From Chitinophagaceae bacterium (GTDB lineage Bacteria > Bacteroidota > Bacteroidia > Chitinophagales > Chitinophagaceae), in assembly GCA_947447265.1 (NCBI GenBank), contig CANFKC010000004.1, forward strand, positions 62,001-126,000: 64,000 nt of DNA, given 5' to 3'. Every line of letters starts with the position of its first letter. Position 1 is the stretch's first letter. Positions 26,344-34,600 of the stretch are shown piece by piece. The notes beneath the pieces are model-generated. The model had not been told where the DNA came from. It saw only the letters and a list, made by a program, of their open reading frames with translations, and ran no database searches. Made by a program: the position numbers and the translations under genes.

Positions 26344-27168
26344 CTATTGCTTAGCTACGCTAACCGTTTTAGTACCACTATTTGTTTTTACAACAACCTG
26401 GTAAATGCCGGCAGCCCAGACAGCAGCGTTTACACTTAATTTACCTGAAACATTAGTTTCGATGGCCATTAGTTTGCCGCTGAGGTCATAAACAGCCACT
26501 TCGCTTTCTTCAGTACCTAATTCAATATTAAGGTTAGTGCTAACCGGGTTAGGGTATACGCTAACTGCAGCAGCTACTGCTTCGTTAACACCTGTTGTAG
26601 TTGGTAACTCAGCAAATGTTCCTGAACCTGTGTTCCAATGATCGCTTGAACCATCGTTTCCATCTCCATTAACTGCATTTAGAGCAGCACGCACAGTAAC
26701 TGTACCCGAACCTGCAGCAGGAGCAGTCCAAGGCACCGAAACTGTATAAGTTGTTCCGCTAGCACCAGTTCCTGATGCAGGCGATATTGGCATATTATGA
26801 CCCAGAACTGTCAGGCTACCTGATGAATGCTGGCTTGTACCTGAAGGTAAGGTACCAAAAGTTCCAGCCTGAGTAGAACCCGAACCCATTACCGCAACCA
26901 TATGATAACCAAAGAAAGATAAATTAGAAGACGTAGAGTTGGTTCCTGTCATTTTAAGTGTATAAACCTTTCCAGCCTTATACTTTGTTACAGTGGTTCC
27001 TGCTGAATCTAAACTGAACGAAACAGTAATCCCTGTTGTGGCACTATTACCATGGCATGAACCGCAACCTGAAGTTGTAAGGTTACCACTTCTTCCGCCT
27101 GAGCTGCTAGTTAACGTTAGGTAAGCAAATATGCCTACGATAGGAAGGAGTAAAGCTGTTTTTCTCAT
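26344..27168 (-). CDS. Secreted choice-of-anchor V-type protein with CxxCH motif and T9SS sorting domain
   Basis: 274 aa with a signal peptide (about 1-19). Directly after it comes 'SGCGSCHGNSATTG', a CxxCH motif of the c-type heme kind. A beta-sandwich region follows (about 45-190), resembling choice-of-anchor V/Reelin-like domains ('YHMVAVMGSG', 'HNMPISPASGTG', 'VTVRAALNAVNGDGNDGSSDHW'). The C-terminal 75 residues are a T9SS type A sorting domain ('VSVYPNPVSTNLNIELG', 'AVYDLSGKL', 'AGIYQVVVKTNSG'). Whether heme is attached is unknown. It has a good upstream promoter and terminator, so it is a single-gene unit. Confidence 0.87.
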   Translation of the reverse strand: MRKTALLLPIVGIFAYLTLTSSSGGRSGNLTTSGCGSCHGNSATTGITVSFSLDSAGTTVTKYKAGKVYTLKMTGTNSTSSNLSFFGYHMVAVMGSGSTQAGTFGTLPSGTSQHSSGSLTVLGHNMPISPASGTGASGTTYTVSVPWTAPAAGSGTVTVRAALNAVNGDGNDGSSDHWNTGSGTFAELPTTTGVNEAVAAAVSVYPNPVSTNLNIELGTEESEVAVYDLSGKLMAIETNVSGKLSVNAAVWAAGIYQVVVKTNSGTKTVSVAKQ

Positions 27169-27199
27169 CTAAAATAATGTTGTTTAAAAAGTTACGCGG

Positions 27200-27231
27200 C
27201 AAATGTACATACATTCAATCTGCCCGACAAA
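27200..27231 (-). promoter_or_regulatory. Bacteroidota-type promoter of the CxxCH T9SS gene
   Basis: On the minus strand TTTG (27228-27231) is followed after 20 bp by TACATTTG (27200-27207), fitting TTTG-N19-21-TAnnTTTG. The gene's ATG is at 27168, about 32 bp downstream of the -7 element. Confidence 0.6.
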
Positions 27232-27277
27232 ATCATGACAAAAAAAACAACCAAAACATAATTGCCTTTTGCCACAT

Positions 27278-27308
27278 ATTGAATGTAGATAGATAGTTCT
27301 TACTTTTG
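27278..27308 (+). promoter_or_regulatory. Bacteroidota-type promoter of trmB
   Basis: TTG (27279-27281) and, after exactly 19 bp, TACTTTTG (27301-27308). The trmB ATG is at 27318, so the leader is only a few bases. Together with the minus-strand promoter at 27200-27231 this forms a divergent promoter pair. Confidence 0.6.
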
Positions 27309-27317
27309 CGGGCTACT

Positions 27318-28019
27318 ATGGGTCACAAGAAATTAATAAAATTCGCGGCAATAGATACCTACCAAAATGTATTGCAGTATCCGGAGAACATTAAAGGTAA
27401 CTGGAAGGAACATTTTAAAAATGATAACCCTATTACATTGGAACTGGCCTGCGGCAAGGGGGAATATAGCGTGAACCTCGGCCGGGAAAATAAAGACAAA
27501 AACTATATCGGGGTCGATATAAAAGGCAACCGCATTTATAATGGCGCCAAAACAGCACTGAAAGAAGGGTTGGATAATGTTGCATTCCTGCGAATACACA
27601 TAGGGCAGATAACTAACTTTTTTGCGGCGAACGAAGTAGAGGATATATGGATTGTTTTTGCCGACCCCTTCTTGAAAAAAGGCAAAGAAAAAAACAGGCT
27701 AACCCACTCCCGCTTCCTGAATGCATACCAACAGATCATGAAGCCGGGTGGCATCATTAACCTGAAAACGGATTCAAAGGTATTGTATGATTTCACTTTG
27801 GAGACTATTGCTGAACAGGGCTGTACCATACACGAAAACATTGCCGACATATATGGTAAGGGCATGGCTACGGGTAAGCTGGCCATTCAAACCTATTATG
27901 AAAAGCAACATCTTGCGGATGGAAGAACTATTTATTATGTTTCCTTTTCGTTGCCGGATGGCCCTATTACTATGCCGGAGCGCTTCCAGGATAAAGATAT
28001 TGTAAGTGAAAGAGGGTAA
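27318..28019 (+). CDS. trmB: tRNA (guanine-N7-)-methyltransferase
   Basis: SAM-dependent enzyme that methylates G46 in the tRNA variable loop. 233 aa from the ATG at 27318. Motifs: 'LELACGKGEYSVNLGRENKDKNYIGVDIKGNRI' (SAM site), 'IWIVFADPFLKKGKEKNRLTHSRFL' (normally DPWPKKRHxKRR; here the variant 'DPFLKKGKEKNR') and 'GGIINLKTDSKVLYDFTLE'. The Bacteroidota form has this divergent catalytic block. The 3' end overlaps the next gene by 14 bp. Confidence 0.93.
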   Translation: MGHKKLIKFAAIDTYQNVLQYPENIKGNWKEHFKNDNPITLELACGKGEYSVNLGRENKDKNYIGVDIKGNRIYNGAKTALKEGLDNVAFLRIHIGQITNFFAANEVEDIWIVFADPFLKKGKEKNRLTHSRFLNAYQQIMKPGGIINLKTDSKVLYDFTLETIAEQGCTIHENIADIYGKGMATGKLAIQTYYEKQHLADGRTIYYVSFSLPDGPITMPERFQDKDIVSERG

Positions 28020-28200
28020 GGATTATTATATTTTACCCGACGGCAGGTTGGTATTTACTGCAGCTTACCTCAGCGAAAGAGGCTATTGCTGCGGCAACGG
28101 CTGCCTCAATTGCCCATTCGATTTTATGAATGTACCCGAACCGAAACGCACCTCGCTGTTAAAAAACCGAAATACCCATGAAGGTAGTAAAGACAGATAA
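28006..28200 (+). CDS. DUF5522 family small Cys-rich protein
   Basis: 64 aa, starting at GTG (28006) inside the trmB gene and ending inside the next gene. The core 'GRLVFTAAYLSERGYCCGNGCLNCPF' carries a CCxxxCxxC cluster and matches DUF5522 proteins found across bacteria. The cysteines suggest metal binding. Its function is not established. The overlaps with trmB (14 bp) and the ATL gene (23 bp) indicate tight translational coupling. Confidence 0.82.
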   Translation: MKEGKDYYILPDGRLVFTAAYLSERGYCCGNGCLNCPFDFMNVPEPKRTSLLKNRNTHEGSKDR

Positions 28201-28522
28201 AGAAAGTATTTACGACGCTATATACGCGGTTGTTCGCGAAATACCGAAAGGAAGGGTAAGCAGCTATGGAGCGGTGGCGGCGGCTATAGGCGCAAAATCG
28301 GGCGCGAGGGTTGTCGGCTACGCCATGAACCTTTGCCACGGGGTAAAACCAAAAGTGCCAGCGCACCGGGTCGTCAACAGTAAGGGATTACTCACAGGAA
28401 AATTTCATTTTTCGCCACCGGAAAAAATGCAGGAACTGCTGGAAAAGGAAGGGGTAACGGTCGTCGACGATAAAGTGCAGGACTTTGCCAACCGTTTTTG
28501 GGACCCCATGAAAGAATTTTAA
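28178..28522 (+). CDS. Alkyltransferase-like (ATL) MGMT-family protein
   Basis: 114 aa, homologous to the DNA-binding domain of O6-alkylguanine-DNA alkyltransferases: 'VVREIPKGRVSSYGAVAAAIG', 'ARVVGYAMN' with the Arg finger, and 'VPAHRVVNSKGLLTGKFHF'. The alkyl-acceptor Cys of PCHR is replaced by Ala (PAHR), so it cannot dealkylate DNA. ATL proteins instead bind O6-alkylguanine and steer it to nucleotide excision repair. It is the last gene of the trmB-DUF5522 cluster. Confidence 0.9.
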   Translation: MKVVKTDKESIYDAIYAVVREIPKGRVSSYGAVAAAIGAKSGARVVGYAMNLCHGVKPKVPAHRVVNSKGLLTGKFHFSPPEKMQELLEKEGVTVVDDKVQDFANRFWDPMKEF

Positions 28523-28661
28523 ATTTTATTTGGCATCTTAAACCGGTCATTTACGTATAGTAATACTGATTACAACAGTAAAGCGCAAACAACAACGTTT
28601 TTTTGGAACACTTTTTGCTCTGATATTTATAAAAACAACAAACGGGTACTACCCGTACACT

Positions 28662-30317
28662 ATGCACCACTCACACTTTTCGCGAAAAAAATATCTTTCA
28701 CTTTTCCTTTTATTTATTGCTGTAAGTCTTACTTTTTCGTGCAAACGAAACAGGAAACACAAAGAGCCGGTGCACACCGATTTTTCTTATGACGATTTTG
28801 CCGAGCAATTGAAAACACGCATAGTGCCGCTGGATTCGCTTGACAAAACCAATTACCGTTCTATACAGCATAATGTACGTTTTGCGTATGAGCATAATGA
28901 CCACGACCCGATATGGCTTTCACACGGTTACAAGGCTGACGATGCTGCCATAAAAATTCTTCAGGAACTGGAAGATATTAAGTGGGACGGACTGAACCCG
29001 GAAAACTACCATATTTCAGAACTGAGAAAACTCCAGGGTAAGCTCGGCAAAAAGGAAACGACTCTTGCTGAAGCAATGGCATTTGACACCGCACTTACCA
29101 ATAGCTATTTGCAGGCTGCCAGCGACCTGATGTTTGGCCGGATAGCGCCTAAAAAAGCAGACTCGCTTTGGTTTCATGCCAATGACTCATCATGGAACGC
29201 AGCAGGAGTGCTACCTAATATGCAGACAAAATTTGCGTCGCTCAGCACATTTCGCAGCAAGGTGCCCACCTACAACCTGCTTTGTAATGAATACAAACAT
29301 TATTCTACACTGAGTACAGATGCAACTTTGATAAGCGCCATCACCGCTTTACGGGATTCTGAATTGACGGTTGACGCTAAAACAGAGTGCATTACTACCA
29401 TTATTAATAAAGAAGCACCATGGATAACCACCGCACTGAATGATAGTGTGAGCGAATGGACGCAACTGATTACCACTTATCAGAATTATACCGGCATAAA
29501 GCCAACCGGCAAATTAGACAGCACTACAATAGCTAGCCTTACTACCCTGCCAGATTCCGTCCTACCTAAAATTGGCGCTAACCTGGAGCGTGTGCGCTGG
29601 ATGCAGCATGACTTCGGTAACCTGTATGTGTTGGTAGATATTCCGCTGATGCAGTTATTTCTTCGGGAAAACGGGAAAAACAGCATGCACATGCGTGTTG
29701 TGGTTGGCAAAATGGAAAGGCAGACACCATCATTATATGCCCGCATGGCTAACGTGGTAATTAACCCACCATGGGGAGTACCGCCAACCATTCTTAAAAA
29801 AGAAGTATTACCGGGCATACAGAAAAGCGGTGGGGCCTACCTCGCTAAAAAGGGTTTAAAGATCTACGATAACAAGGGCAAGCCAATTAATGTGGCTACC
29901 ATAACGGCTAAAAACTATAAACGCTACAATTACAAGCAGGCACCGGGCGATGACAATGCCTTGGGCTATGTTAAGTTTAACCTGCCTAATCCATGGGATA
30001 TTTACCTGCATGATACACCGCACCGTGGTGATTTTGTAAAGCGTTACCGCGCATTAAGTTCGGGCTGCATCAGGTTAGAGTTTCCGCAGGAAATGGCGCT
30101 ATACATTTTAGGCCAGTTGGAGAAAAAGAAAATAGACCAGGATAAACTGGATTCCATAATTGAGACGCACAAAACGCAGTGGAATGTACTAAGCAACAAA
30201 ATACCTGTGCACATCACCTACCTCACGGCATTTGAAGATACCACCGGCCAGCACATCAACTTCATAAACGATGTGTACCACAGGGACAATAAGTTGATTG
30301 CCTTAATGGGGAAGTAA
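28662..30317 (+). CDS. L,D-transpeptidase (YcbB/LdtD-like) lipoprotein
   Basis: 551 aa with a lipoprotein signal (hydrophobic core, lipobox 'LTFSC'; Cys about 27). The order is an N-terminal scaffold (about 55-260), a peptidoglycan-binding-like helical part with 'QNYTGIKPTGKLDSTTIASL' (about 270-290), then the YkuD catalytic domain with 'INPPWGVPPTI', 'YLHDTPHRGDF' and 'RALSSGCIRLEFP' (catalytic Cys469). It forms 3-3 cross-links or anchors proteins in peptidoglycan. It stands alone between the ATL gene and a repeat-rich gap. Confidence 0.92.
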   Translation: MHHSHFSRKKYLSLFLLFIAVSLTFSCKRNRKHKEPVHTDFSYDDFAEQLKTRIVPLDSLDKTNYRSIQHNVRFAYEHNDHDPIWLSHGYKADDAAIKILQELEDIKWDGLNPENYHISELRKLQGKLGKKETTLAEAMAFDTALTNSYLQAASDLMFGRIAPKKADSLWFHANDSSWNAAGVLPNMQTKFASLSTFRSKVPTYNLLCNEYKHYSTLSTDATLISAITALRDSELTVDAKTECITTIINKEAPWITTALNDSVSEWTQLITTYQNYTGIKPTGKLDSTTIASLTTLPDSVLPKIGANLERVRWMQHDFGNLYVLVDIPLMQLFLRENGKNSMHMRVVVGKMERQTPSLYARMANVVINPPWGVPPTILKKEVLPGIQKSGGAYLAKKGLKIYDNKGKPINVATITAKNYKRYNYKQAPGDDNALGYVKFNLPNPWDIYLHDTPHRGDFVKRYRALSSGCIRLEFPQEMALYILGQLEKKKIDQDKLDSIIETHKTQWNVLSNKIPVHITYLTAFEDTTGQHINFINDVYHRDNKLIALMGK

Positions 30318-30333
30318 TTCTCTAAACAATGTT

Positions 30334-30405
30334 TCGGCGGTTTCGCGCAAAGACGCTAAAGCGCAGTGGTCGTTCGCTAAACTAAGGTAGCAAAGGCGCG
30401 CGCGC
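30334..30405 (+). repeat. Decayed dispersed CGCAAAG-type repeat
   Basis: Reads 'gtttcgcgcaaagacgctaa' then 'agcgcagtgg', and about 35 bp later 'gtagcaaaggcgcgcgcgc'. The copy near 31757-31815 has the same two-part order, so they are related. Confidence 0.5.
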
Positions 30406-30516
30406 TCACAATAAACATTTAATGCAATGTTACAATACAATTATACCTCATCAAAGAGGCTGGGTGTTTGTTCTGCGCCGTAAGCACTATCTTTTTGTAG
30501 TAAAATGCCCAAGAGA

Positions 30517-30541
30517 GACAATGCCCGGTACGGGCATTGTC
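30517..30541. terminator. Strong hairpin downstream of the L,D-transpeptidase gene
   Basis: An 11-bp perfect stem GACAATGCCCG with a 3-nt loop and complementary arm. There is no T-run on the plus side, so terminator action is uncertain; it may be a repeat remnant. Confidence 0.35.
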
Positions 30542-30721
30542 ATCGACTTAAAAATTTCTCATAACATCTGCGCCACGGCGCAGACATAAATCTCTCTTCT
30601 CTATGGGAGAAGGGATGGGGATGAGGCCTCAGTCAATGACATTGCCGCCTGGATTGTTGCGGCATATGATACAGTTCATGCGTTTGCACCAAATCCCAAC
30701 CCTCTACTTTGAAATTTGCGG

Positions 30722-30729
30722 TACTTTTG
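30722..30729 (+). promoter_or_regulatory. Possible -7 element of the patatin gene
   Basis: TACTTTTG fits TAnnTTTG and lies 15 bp before the ATG at 30745. No TTG at the expected -33 distance was found. Confidence 0.3.
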
Positions 30730-30744
30730 TATCAAAGCCATCTT

Positions 30745-31740
30745 ATGCCCAGGTATCTCATCATATTGCTCCTCCTTGTTGTGCCTTCCTTGAACGCGCT
30801 ACCCTATAAATACCTCGTAATGAAGGGAGGTGGCATTCGCGGCATAGCGTATACCGGCGCACTCCGGGTTTTGGAAGAAAAGCATATTACGCCAGGCATT
30901 GAAAAAGTAGCAGGCACCTCGGTTGGCGCTATAGTTGGCGTAATGTTCGCTTTAGGCTATTCAGCGGGAGAGATTGAAACAATCATGTATCAAATCGACA
31001 TTAAAACATTTAACGATGGAGCCTGGTTCTTTATTGGTGGCCAGAAAAGGATGCGCAAAAAGTATGGATGGTATAAAGGGAATAGGCTGGAAAGTTGGCT
31101 GGGTAATTTAATACAGGCCAGAACTGGCAATGAAAATCTTACCTTTCTGCAACTGCATCAACTGAGCCTCAAAGACAAAAAATATAAGGACTTATATGTA
31201 ACAGCGACTAATTTATCAAAACAGCGGCTTGAGATTTTCAGTTGGGAAACTTACCCAAACCTGCCTATAAAAACTGCAGTAAGGGCCAGCGCATCGGTGC
31301 CGCTGTATTACGGAGCTGTTTTTATTGATAGCGCAGGTAATGTTGCCAACCAACCAGATGCTACTGAAAGGTACAATGTGTTTGCTGATGGCGGCCTTGT
31401 CGCCAACTACCCTATCACGATTTTTAATGAAAGCGGCGATAGCGGCATCAACCAATATACCCTTGGCTTAAAACTCGACAGACCAGAACAAATACGTTAC
31501 TACCCCAACCATACCGGGCTTGCGCCATATCGCATCGGCTCTTTTAAGAATTACCTTGGTGCGTTATACAATGTAACCATAGAGCAAATAACCCGATCGC
31601 TACCCTACGACGTGGAAAAGAAAAACACCATCTATATTAGCAATGGCAATCTCAGCCCTAAAGTGCGGCGTATAACAATAGCACAAAAGAAGGCGTTGTA
31701 TGAGAATGGGAAGTTGGGGGCGGAGAAGTTTTTTAGGTGA
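30745..31740 (+). CDS. Patatin-like phospholipase
   Basis: 331 aa from the ATG at 30745 with an N-terminal hydrophobic or signal segment (about 3-17). The patatin Ser-Asp dyad is complete: oxyanion 'KGGGIRGIAY' (about 27-36), nucleophile 'GTSVG' (Ser59) and 'FADGGLVANYP' (Asp215). These hydrolases release fatty acids from phospholipids or other acyl esters. The signal segment suggests the periplasm or outer membrane, but no barrel or POTRA domain follows. A small repeat remnant lies downstream. Confidence 0.92.
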   Translation: MPRYLIILLLLVVPSLNALPYKYLVMKGGGIRGIAYTGALRVLEEKHITPGIEKVAGTSVGAIVGVMFALGYSAGEIETIMYQIDIKTFNDGAWFFIGGQKRMRKKYGWYKGNRLESWLGNLIQARTGNENLTFLQLHQLSLKDKKYKDLYVTATNLSKQRLEIFSWETYPNLPIKTAVRASASVPLYYGAVFIDSAGNVANQPDATERYNVFADGGLVANYPITIFNESGDSGINQYTLGLKLDRPEQIRYYPNHTGLAPYRIGSFKNYLGALYNVTIEQITRSLPYDVEKKNTIYISNGNLSPKVRRITIAQKKALYENGKLGAEKFFR

Positions 31741-31756
31741 GGAACGGATGTGGCAA

Positions 31757-31857
31757 AAGTTTCACACAAAGCCGCTAAGACGCGGTCCAGTGTCGCCGAA
31801 TTAAGATAACAAAGGCGCAGTTCACATAACGAAGATTTCACGCCAAAACGCTGGGCT
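31757..31857 (+). repeat. Decayed dispersed CGCAAAG-type repeat
   Basis: Reads 'gtttcacacaaagccgctaa' then 'gacgcggtcc', then 'gataacaaaggcgcagttca' and, after about 15 bp, 'gatttcacgccaaaacgctg'. It matches the order of the copy at 30334-30405. Confidence 0.5.
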
Positions 31858-31870
31858 ATGGGTAAAATAC

Positions 31871-32371
31871 TTACCTCGTTAATTCAGAGATAATACCGGC
31901 ATGTTGAGGATATTGGGCTATTAGAGCACCCCTATCTGCTAATTCAAAATCTTGAAAATCGAAGCCCGGAGCAACGCTGCATCCGCATAAAGTAAACCCG
32001 CCGCCTTCCTTTACCCTGCTCCCAAACCAACTGCCGGCCGAGATAATTACTACCGGGCTTTGTCCTTTGTCGAGATCTTTACCCAAAAGATGTTCCGTCA
32101 AAACTCCAGTCGGTTCAATCTCGAATATTGAAAGCGGCGCGCCATCGTAGAAATGCCACACTTCATCAGAAGCAATTCTATGCAATGCAGAAAAATCGCC
32201 CTGTTGCAGTAAGTAATAAATACTGGTCATAGCATTCCTGTCAGCCTTATGGGCTTCAGCTAGGGCGGTTTGCGGCAACATTAACGCAGCGCGATATATT
32301 TCACGAAAGGCGCCTCCTTCCAGGTGATTGGCCAGCTTTAGTTTTTCGATCCAATATTGTGCCGTAAACAT
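31871..32371 (-). CDS. Cupin-family protein (DUF985)
   Basis: 166 aa. The DUF985/cupin_5 pattern is clear: 'YWIEKLKLANHLEGGAFREIYRA', 'TSIYYLLQQGDFSALHRIASDEVWHFYDG' (the His residues are typical cupin metal ligands), 'WFGSRVKEGGGFTLCGCSVAPGFDFQDFELA'. A single small beta-barrel protein in the cytoplasm; the substrate is unknown. A DUF1697 gene lies upstream on the same strand. Confidence 0.9.
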   Translation of the reverse strand: MFTAQYWIEKLKLANHLEGGAFREIYRAALMLPQTALAEAHKADRNAMTSIYYLLQQGDFSALHRIASDEVWHFYDGAPLSIFEIEPTGVLTEHLLGKDLDKGQSPVVIISAGSWFGSRVKEGGGFTLCGCSVAPGFDFQDFELADRGALIAQYPQHAGIISELTR

Positions 32372-32429
32372 GTTTAAAAAGTAAAATTTTAGCCCTTAGG
32401 CGTGGCTCGGAATTTATAATATTTTGATG

Positions 32430-32960
32430 CTATAACTTAACCACCTTATTTATGGTAGCCCAGTTACGCGTAGTAGCTGTAAGTCCAAGCTTCTTTTCCA
32501 CGAAAGTGTTGGATAGTTTTGAATTGCCATAGCTATGGGTGATCATATACAATTCGGTGCCGATGATATGCATTTCTTCATCTTCCACTAAAACGGCAGA
32601 TAGTAATGGTTCTTTAGCCTTATCAGCCTCGCCCGCCAGCATAGTAACATGCAATTTACGCGTATCACCAACCGCTACTGCCGGAAAAGGATTCTGATTG
32701 ATTATTATCTCCAGTTCGACTATGCTCCTTACAATTGTAGACACTTCATAGCCCAGTTCCGCCAGCAAATGCTTTTCTATCATGTTGCGCAGTTTGGCCG
32801 TGTCCTTTTCTTTAGAATCGAATATTACATTACCACTTTGGATGTAGGTCACTACACTTTCAAATCCCAACGCACTGAACATTGCCTTTAAGGCATCCAT
32901 CTTTATGAGCTTCTGCCCGCTAACATTTATACCTCTAAGAAAAGCTACGTATCGTTTCAT
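32430..32960 (-). CDS. DUF1697 family protein
   Basis: 176 aa. The family start 'RYVAFLRGINVSGQKLIKMDALKAMF' and the block 'ALGFESVVTYIQSGNVIFDS' are diagnostic. The C-terminal 'NSKLSNTFVEKKLGLTATTRNWATINKV' also fits. These proteins occur widely in bacteria, and their function is unknown. It precedes the cupin gene on the same strand with a 58-bp gap. Confidence 0.92.
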   Translation of the reverse strand: MKRYVAFLRGINVSGQKLIKMDALKAMFSALGFESVVTYIQSGNVIFDSKEKDTAKLRNMIEKHLLAELGYEVSTIVRSIVELEIIINQNPFPAVAVGDTRKLHVTMLAGEADKAKEPLLSAVLVEDEEMHIIGTELYMITHSYGNSKLSNTFVEKKLGLTATTRNWATINKVVKL

Positions 32961-33060
32961 GTGTTTATTATTTCGCGCTATGGCGGCAGGAGCAACATCG
33001 CGACTACCTGACGTATTGCACCGAACTTAAGTAATCAGGCGCCATTGAGTAATTGAGCCA

Positions 33061-34476
33061 TTAACCCACTATTTCACCAATCAATGTTGCGGAAGTTGCG
33101 CTACTGATCTTTACCTGAACGTAATCACCTTTTTTAAGCGGCTGATCTGTTTTTGGGAATACTACTACTTTGTTCTGTGTGCTGCGGCCGCTCCAGTCAT
33201 TTTCACTTCGTTTGCTCTCTCCTTCAATCATCACTTCAAATGTTTTGCCAAGGTCGGCCTGGTAACTAACGCGCTGGTGACTGTGTTGCAACTCAATTAT
33301 TTCCGTCAGCCTTCTTTTCTTTACGTCTTCTGCTACATCATCTTCATAACGCTTTGCAGCAAGGGTTCCGGGGCGCTCGCTGTAAGAATACATATAAGCC
33401 ATATCGAACCTGCACAGGTCCATAAGGGAAAGTGTATCCTGGTGTTCTTCCTCCGTTTCTGAACAAAAGCCCGTTATAATATCCGTACTGATACCGCAAT
33501 CCGGCATAATTGCCCTGATTCTCTTTACTTTATGCAGATACCACTCGCGGGTGTAAGTGCGATTCATGTGCGCCAATATGCGCGTATTCCCACTTTGCAC
33601 CGGCAGGTGAATGTATTTGCAGATATTGTGGTACTTAGCCATGGTGTGCAGCACATCGTCAGTAATATCTTTAGGATGTGACGTACTGAAGCGAACACGC
33701 AATAATGGAGATATCTGTGCCACGCGCTCCAGCAGGTGCTCAAAGCGTACTTCTTCTCCGTCAGGAGATGTATAATAGTAGCTATCAACATTCTGACCCA
33801 ACAGTGTAACCTCCCTGTAGCCAGCATCAAATAAACTTTGACTCTCGGCCACTATGCTTACCGCATCGCGGCTGCGCTCCCGACCACGGGTAAAAGGCAC
33901 CACGCAAAACGTACACATATTATTGCAGCCACGCATAATGCTCACATAGCCAGCGATACCATTACTAACTAACCTTACAGGCGAAATATCCGCATAGGTC
34001 TCGTCGCGGCTCAGTAATACGTTTACACTCTTCTGCCCACCTTCCGTTTCGGTAATTAACGCAGGTAAACTGCGGTAAGCATCGGGGCCTACAACAATAT
34101 CAACCAATTTTTCTTCATCCAGTAATTTAGCCTTCAGTCGCTCTGCCATACAACCCAGCACACCTATAAGCATACCCGGCTTTTCCGTCTTCAATTTCTT
34201 AAAAGTATGGAGGCGTGCCCTGACTGTTTGCTCCGCCTTTTCGCGGATAGAGCAGGTATTAAGGAAAATAAGGTCTGCTTCATCTAGATTCCGGGTTGCG
34301 CCGAAGCCTTCAGTATGTAGTATGGATGCAACAATTTCGCTGTCACTGAAGTTCATCGCACAGCCATAACTTTCTATATAAAACTTTTTTGCGTAAACGT
34401 TCGGATCTTCTCTGAATGGCAAATATGCCTCACCCTGCCTCAACTCATCAACCACCTTGTGCAGCACTTCTGTCAT
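33061..34476 (-). CDS. miaB: tRNA-2-methylthio-N6-dimethylallyladenosine synthase
   Basis: 471 aa. Radical-SAM methylthiotransferase that turns i6A37 into ms2i6A37 in tRNAs reading UNN codons. Order: N-terminal UPF0004 domain with '[14 protein letters not shown]' and '[10 protein letters not shown]' (cluster Cys residues), radical-SAM motif '[17 protein letters not shown]', then a C-terminal TRAM domain (about 400-470). A TAACTTTG (34499-34506) lies 22 bp upstream of the ATG. Confidence 0.96.
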   Translation of the reverse strand: MTEVLHKVVDELRQGEAYLPFREDPNVYAKKFYIESYGCAMNFSDSEIVASILHTEGFGATRNLDEADLIFLNTCSIREKAEQTVRARLHTFKKLKTEKPGMLIGVLGCMAERLKAKLLDEEKLVDIVVGPDAYRSLPALITETEGGQKSVNVLLSRDETYADISPVRLVSNGIAGYVSIMRGCNNMCTFCVVPFTRGRERSRDAVSIVAESQSLFDAGYREVTLLGQNVDSYYYTSPDGEEVRFEHLLERVAQISPLLRVRFSTSHPKDITDDVLHTMAKYHNICKYIHLPVQSGNTRILAHMNRTYTREWYLHKVKRIRAIMPDCGISTDIITGFCSETEEEHQDTLSLMDLCRFDMAYMYSYSERPGTLAAKRYEDDVAEDVKKRRLTEIIELQHSHQRVSYQADLGKTFEVMIEGESKRSENDWSGRSTQNKVVVFPKTDQPLKKGDYVQVKISSATSATLIGEIVG

Positions 34477-34498
34477 GATATTATTTTTATTGTGGGTG

Positions 34499-34506
34499 CA
34501 AAGTTA
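34499..34506 (-). promoter_or_regulatory. Possible -7 element of miaB
   Basis: Minus-strand TAACTTTG fits TAnnTTTG. No TTG lies at the usual -33 distance, so this rests on one element. Confidence 0.3.
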
Positions 34507-34544
34507 TGCGATTAAACCCTGAAAAAATCAGTTCAAGGGCTAAT

Positions 34545-34572
34545 AAAAAGGCCACCCTTTTGGATGGCCTTT
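34545..34572 (-). terminator. Terminator of the giant T9SS gene
   Basis: Stem aaaggcca (34547-34554) and tggccttt (34565-34572) with a short loop; on the minus strand it is followed by TTTTTATTA. It lies 29 bp past the stop at 34601. Confidence 0.75.
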
Positions 34573-34600
34573 CTACTATTGGAAATTGCTGTGTGAGCTA

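Larger units (their letters stand above)
30318..30744. other. Repeat-rich non-coding gap
   Basis: 427 bp before the patatin gene. It contains a decayed dispersed-repeat copy (about 30334-30405), a GACAATGCCCG-GTA-CGGGCATTGTC hairpin (30517-30541), a TCTGCGCC/GGCGCAGA hairpin (30567-30584) and a 'tatgggagaagggatgggga' phrase (about 30602) of a type common in dispersed repeats. No gene is supported. Confidence 0.5.
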
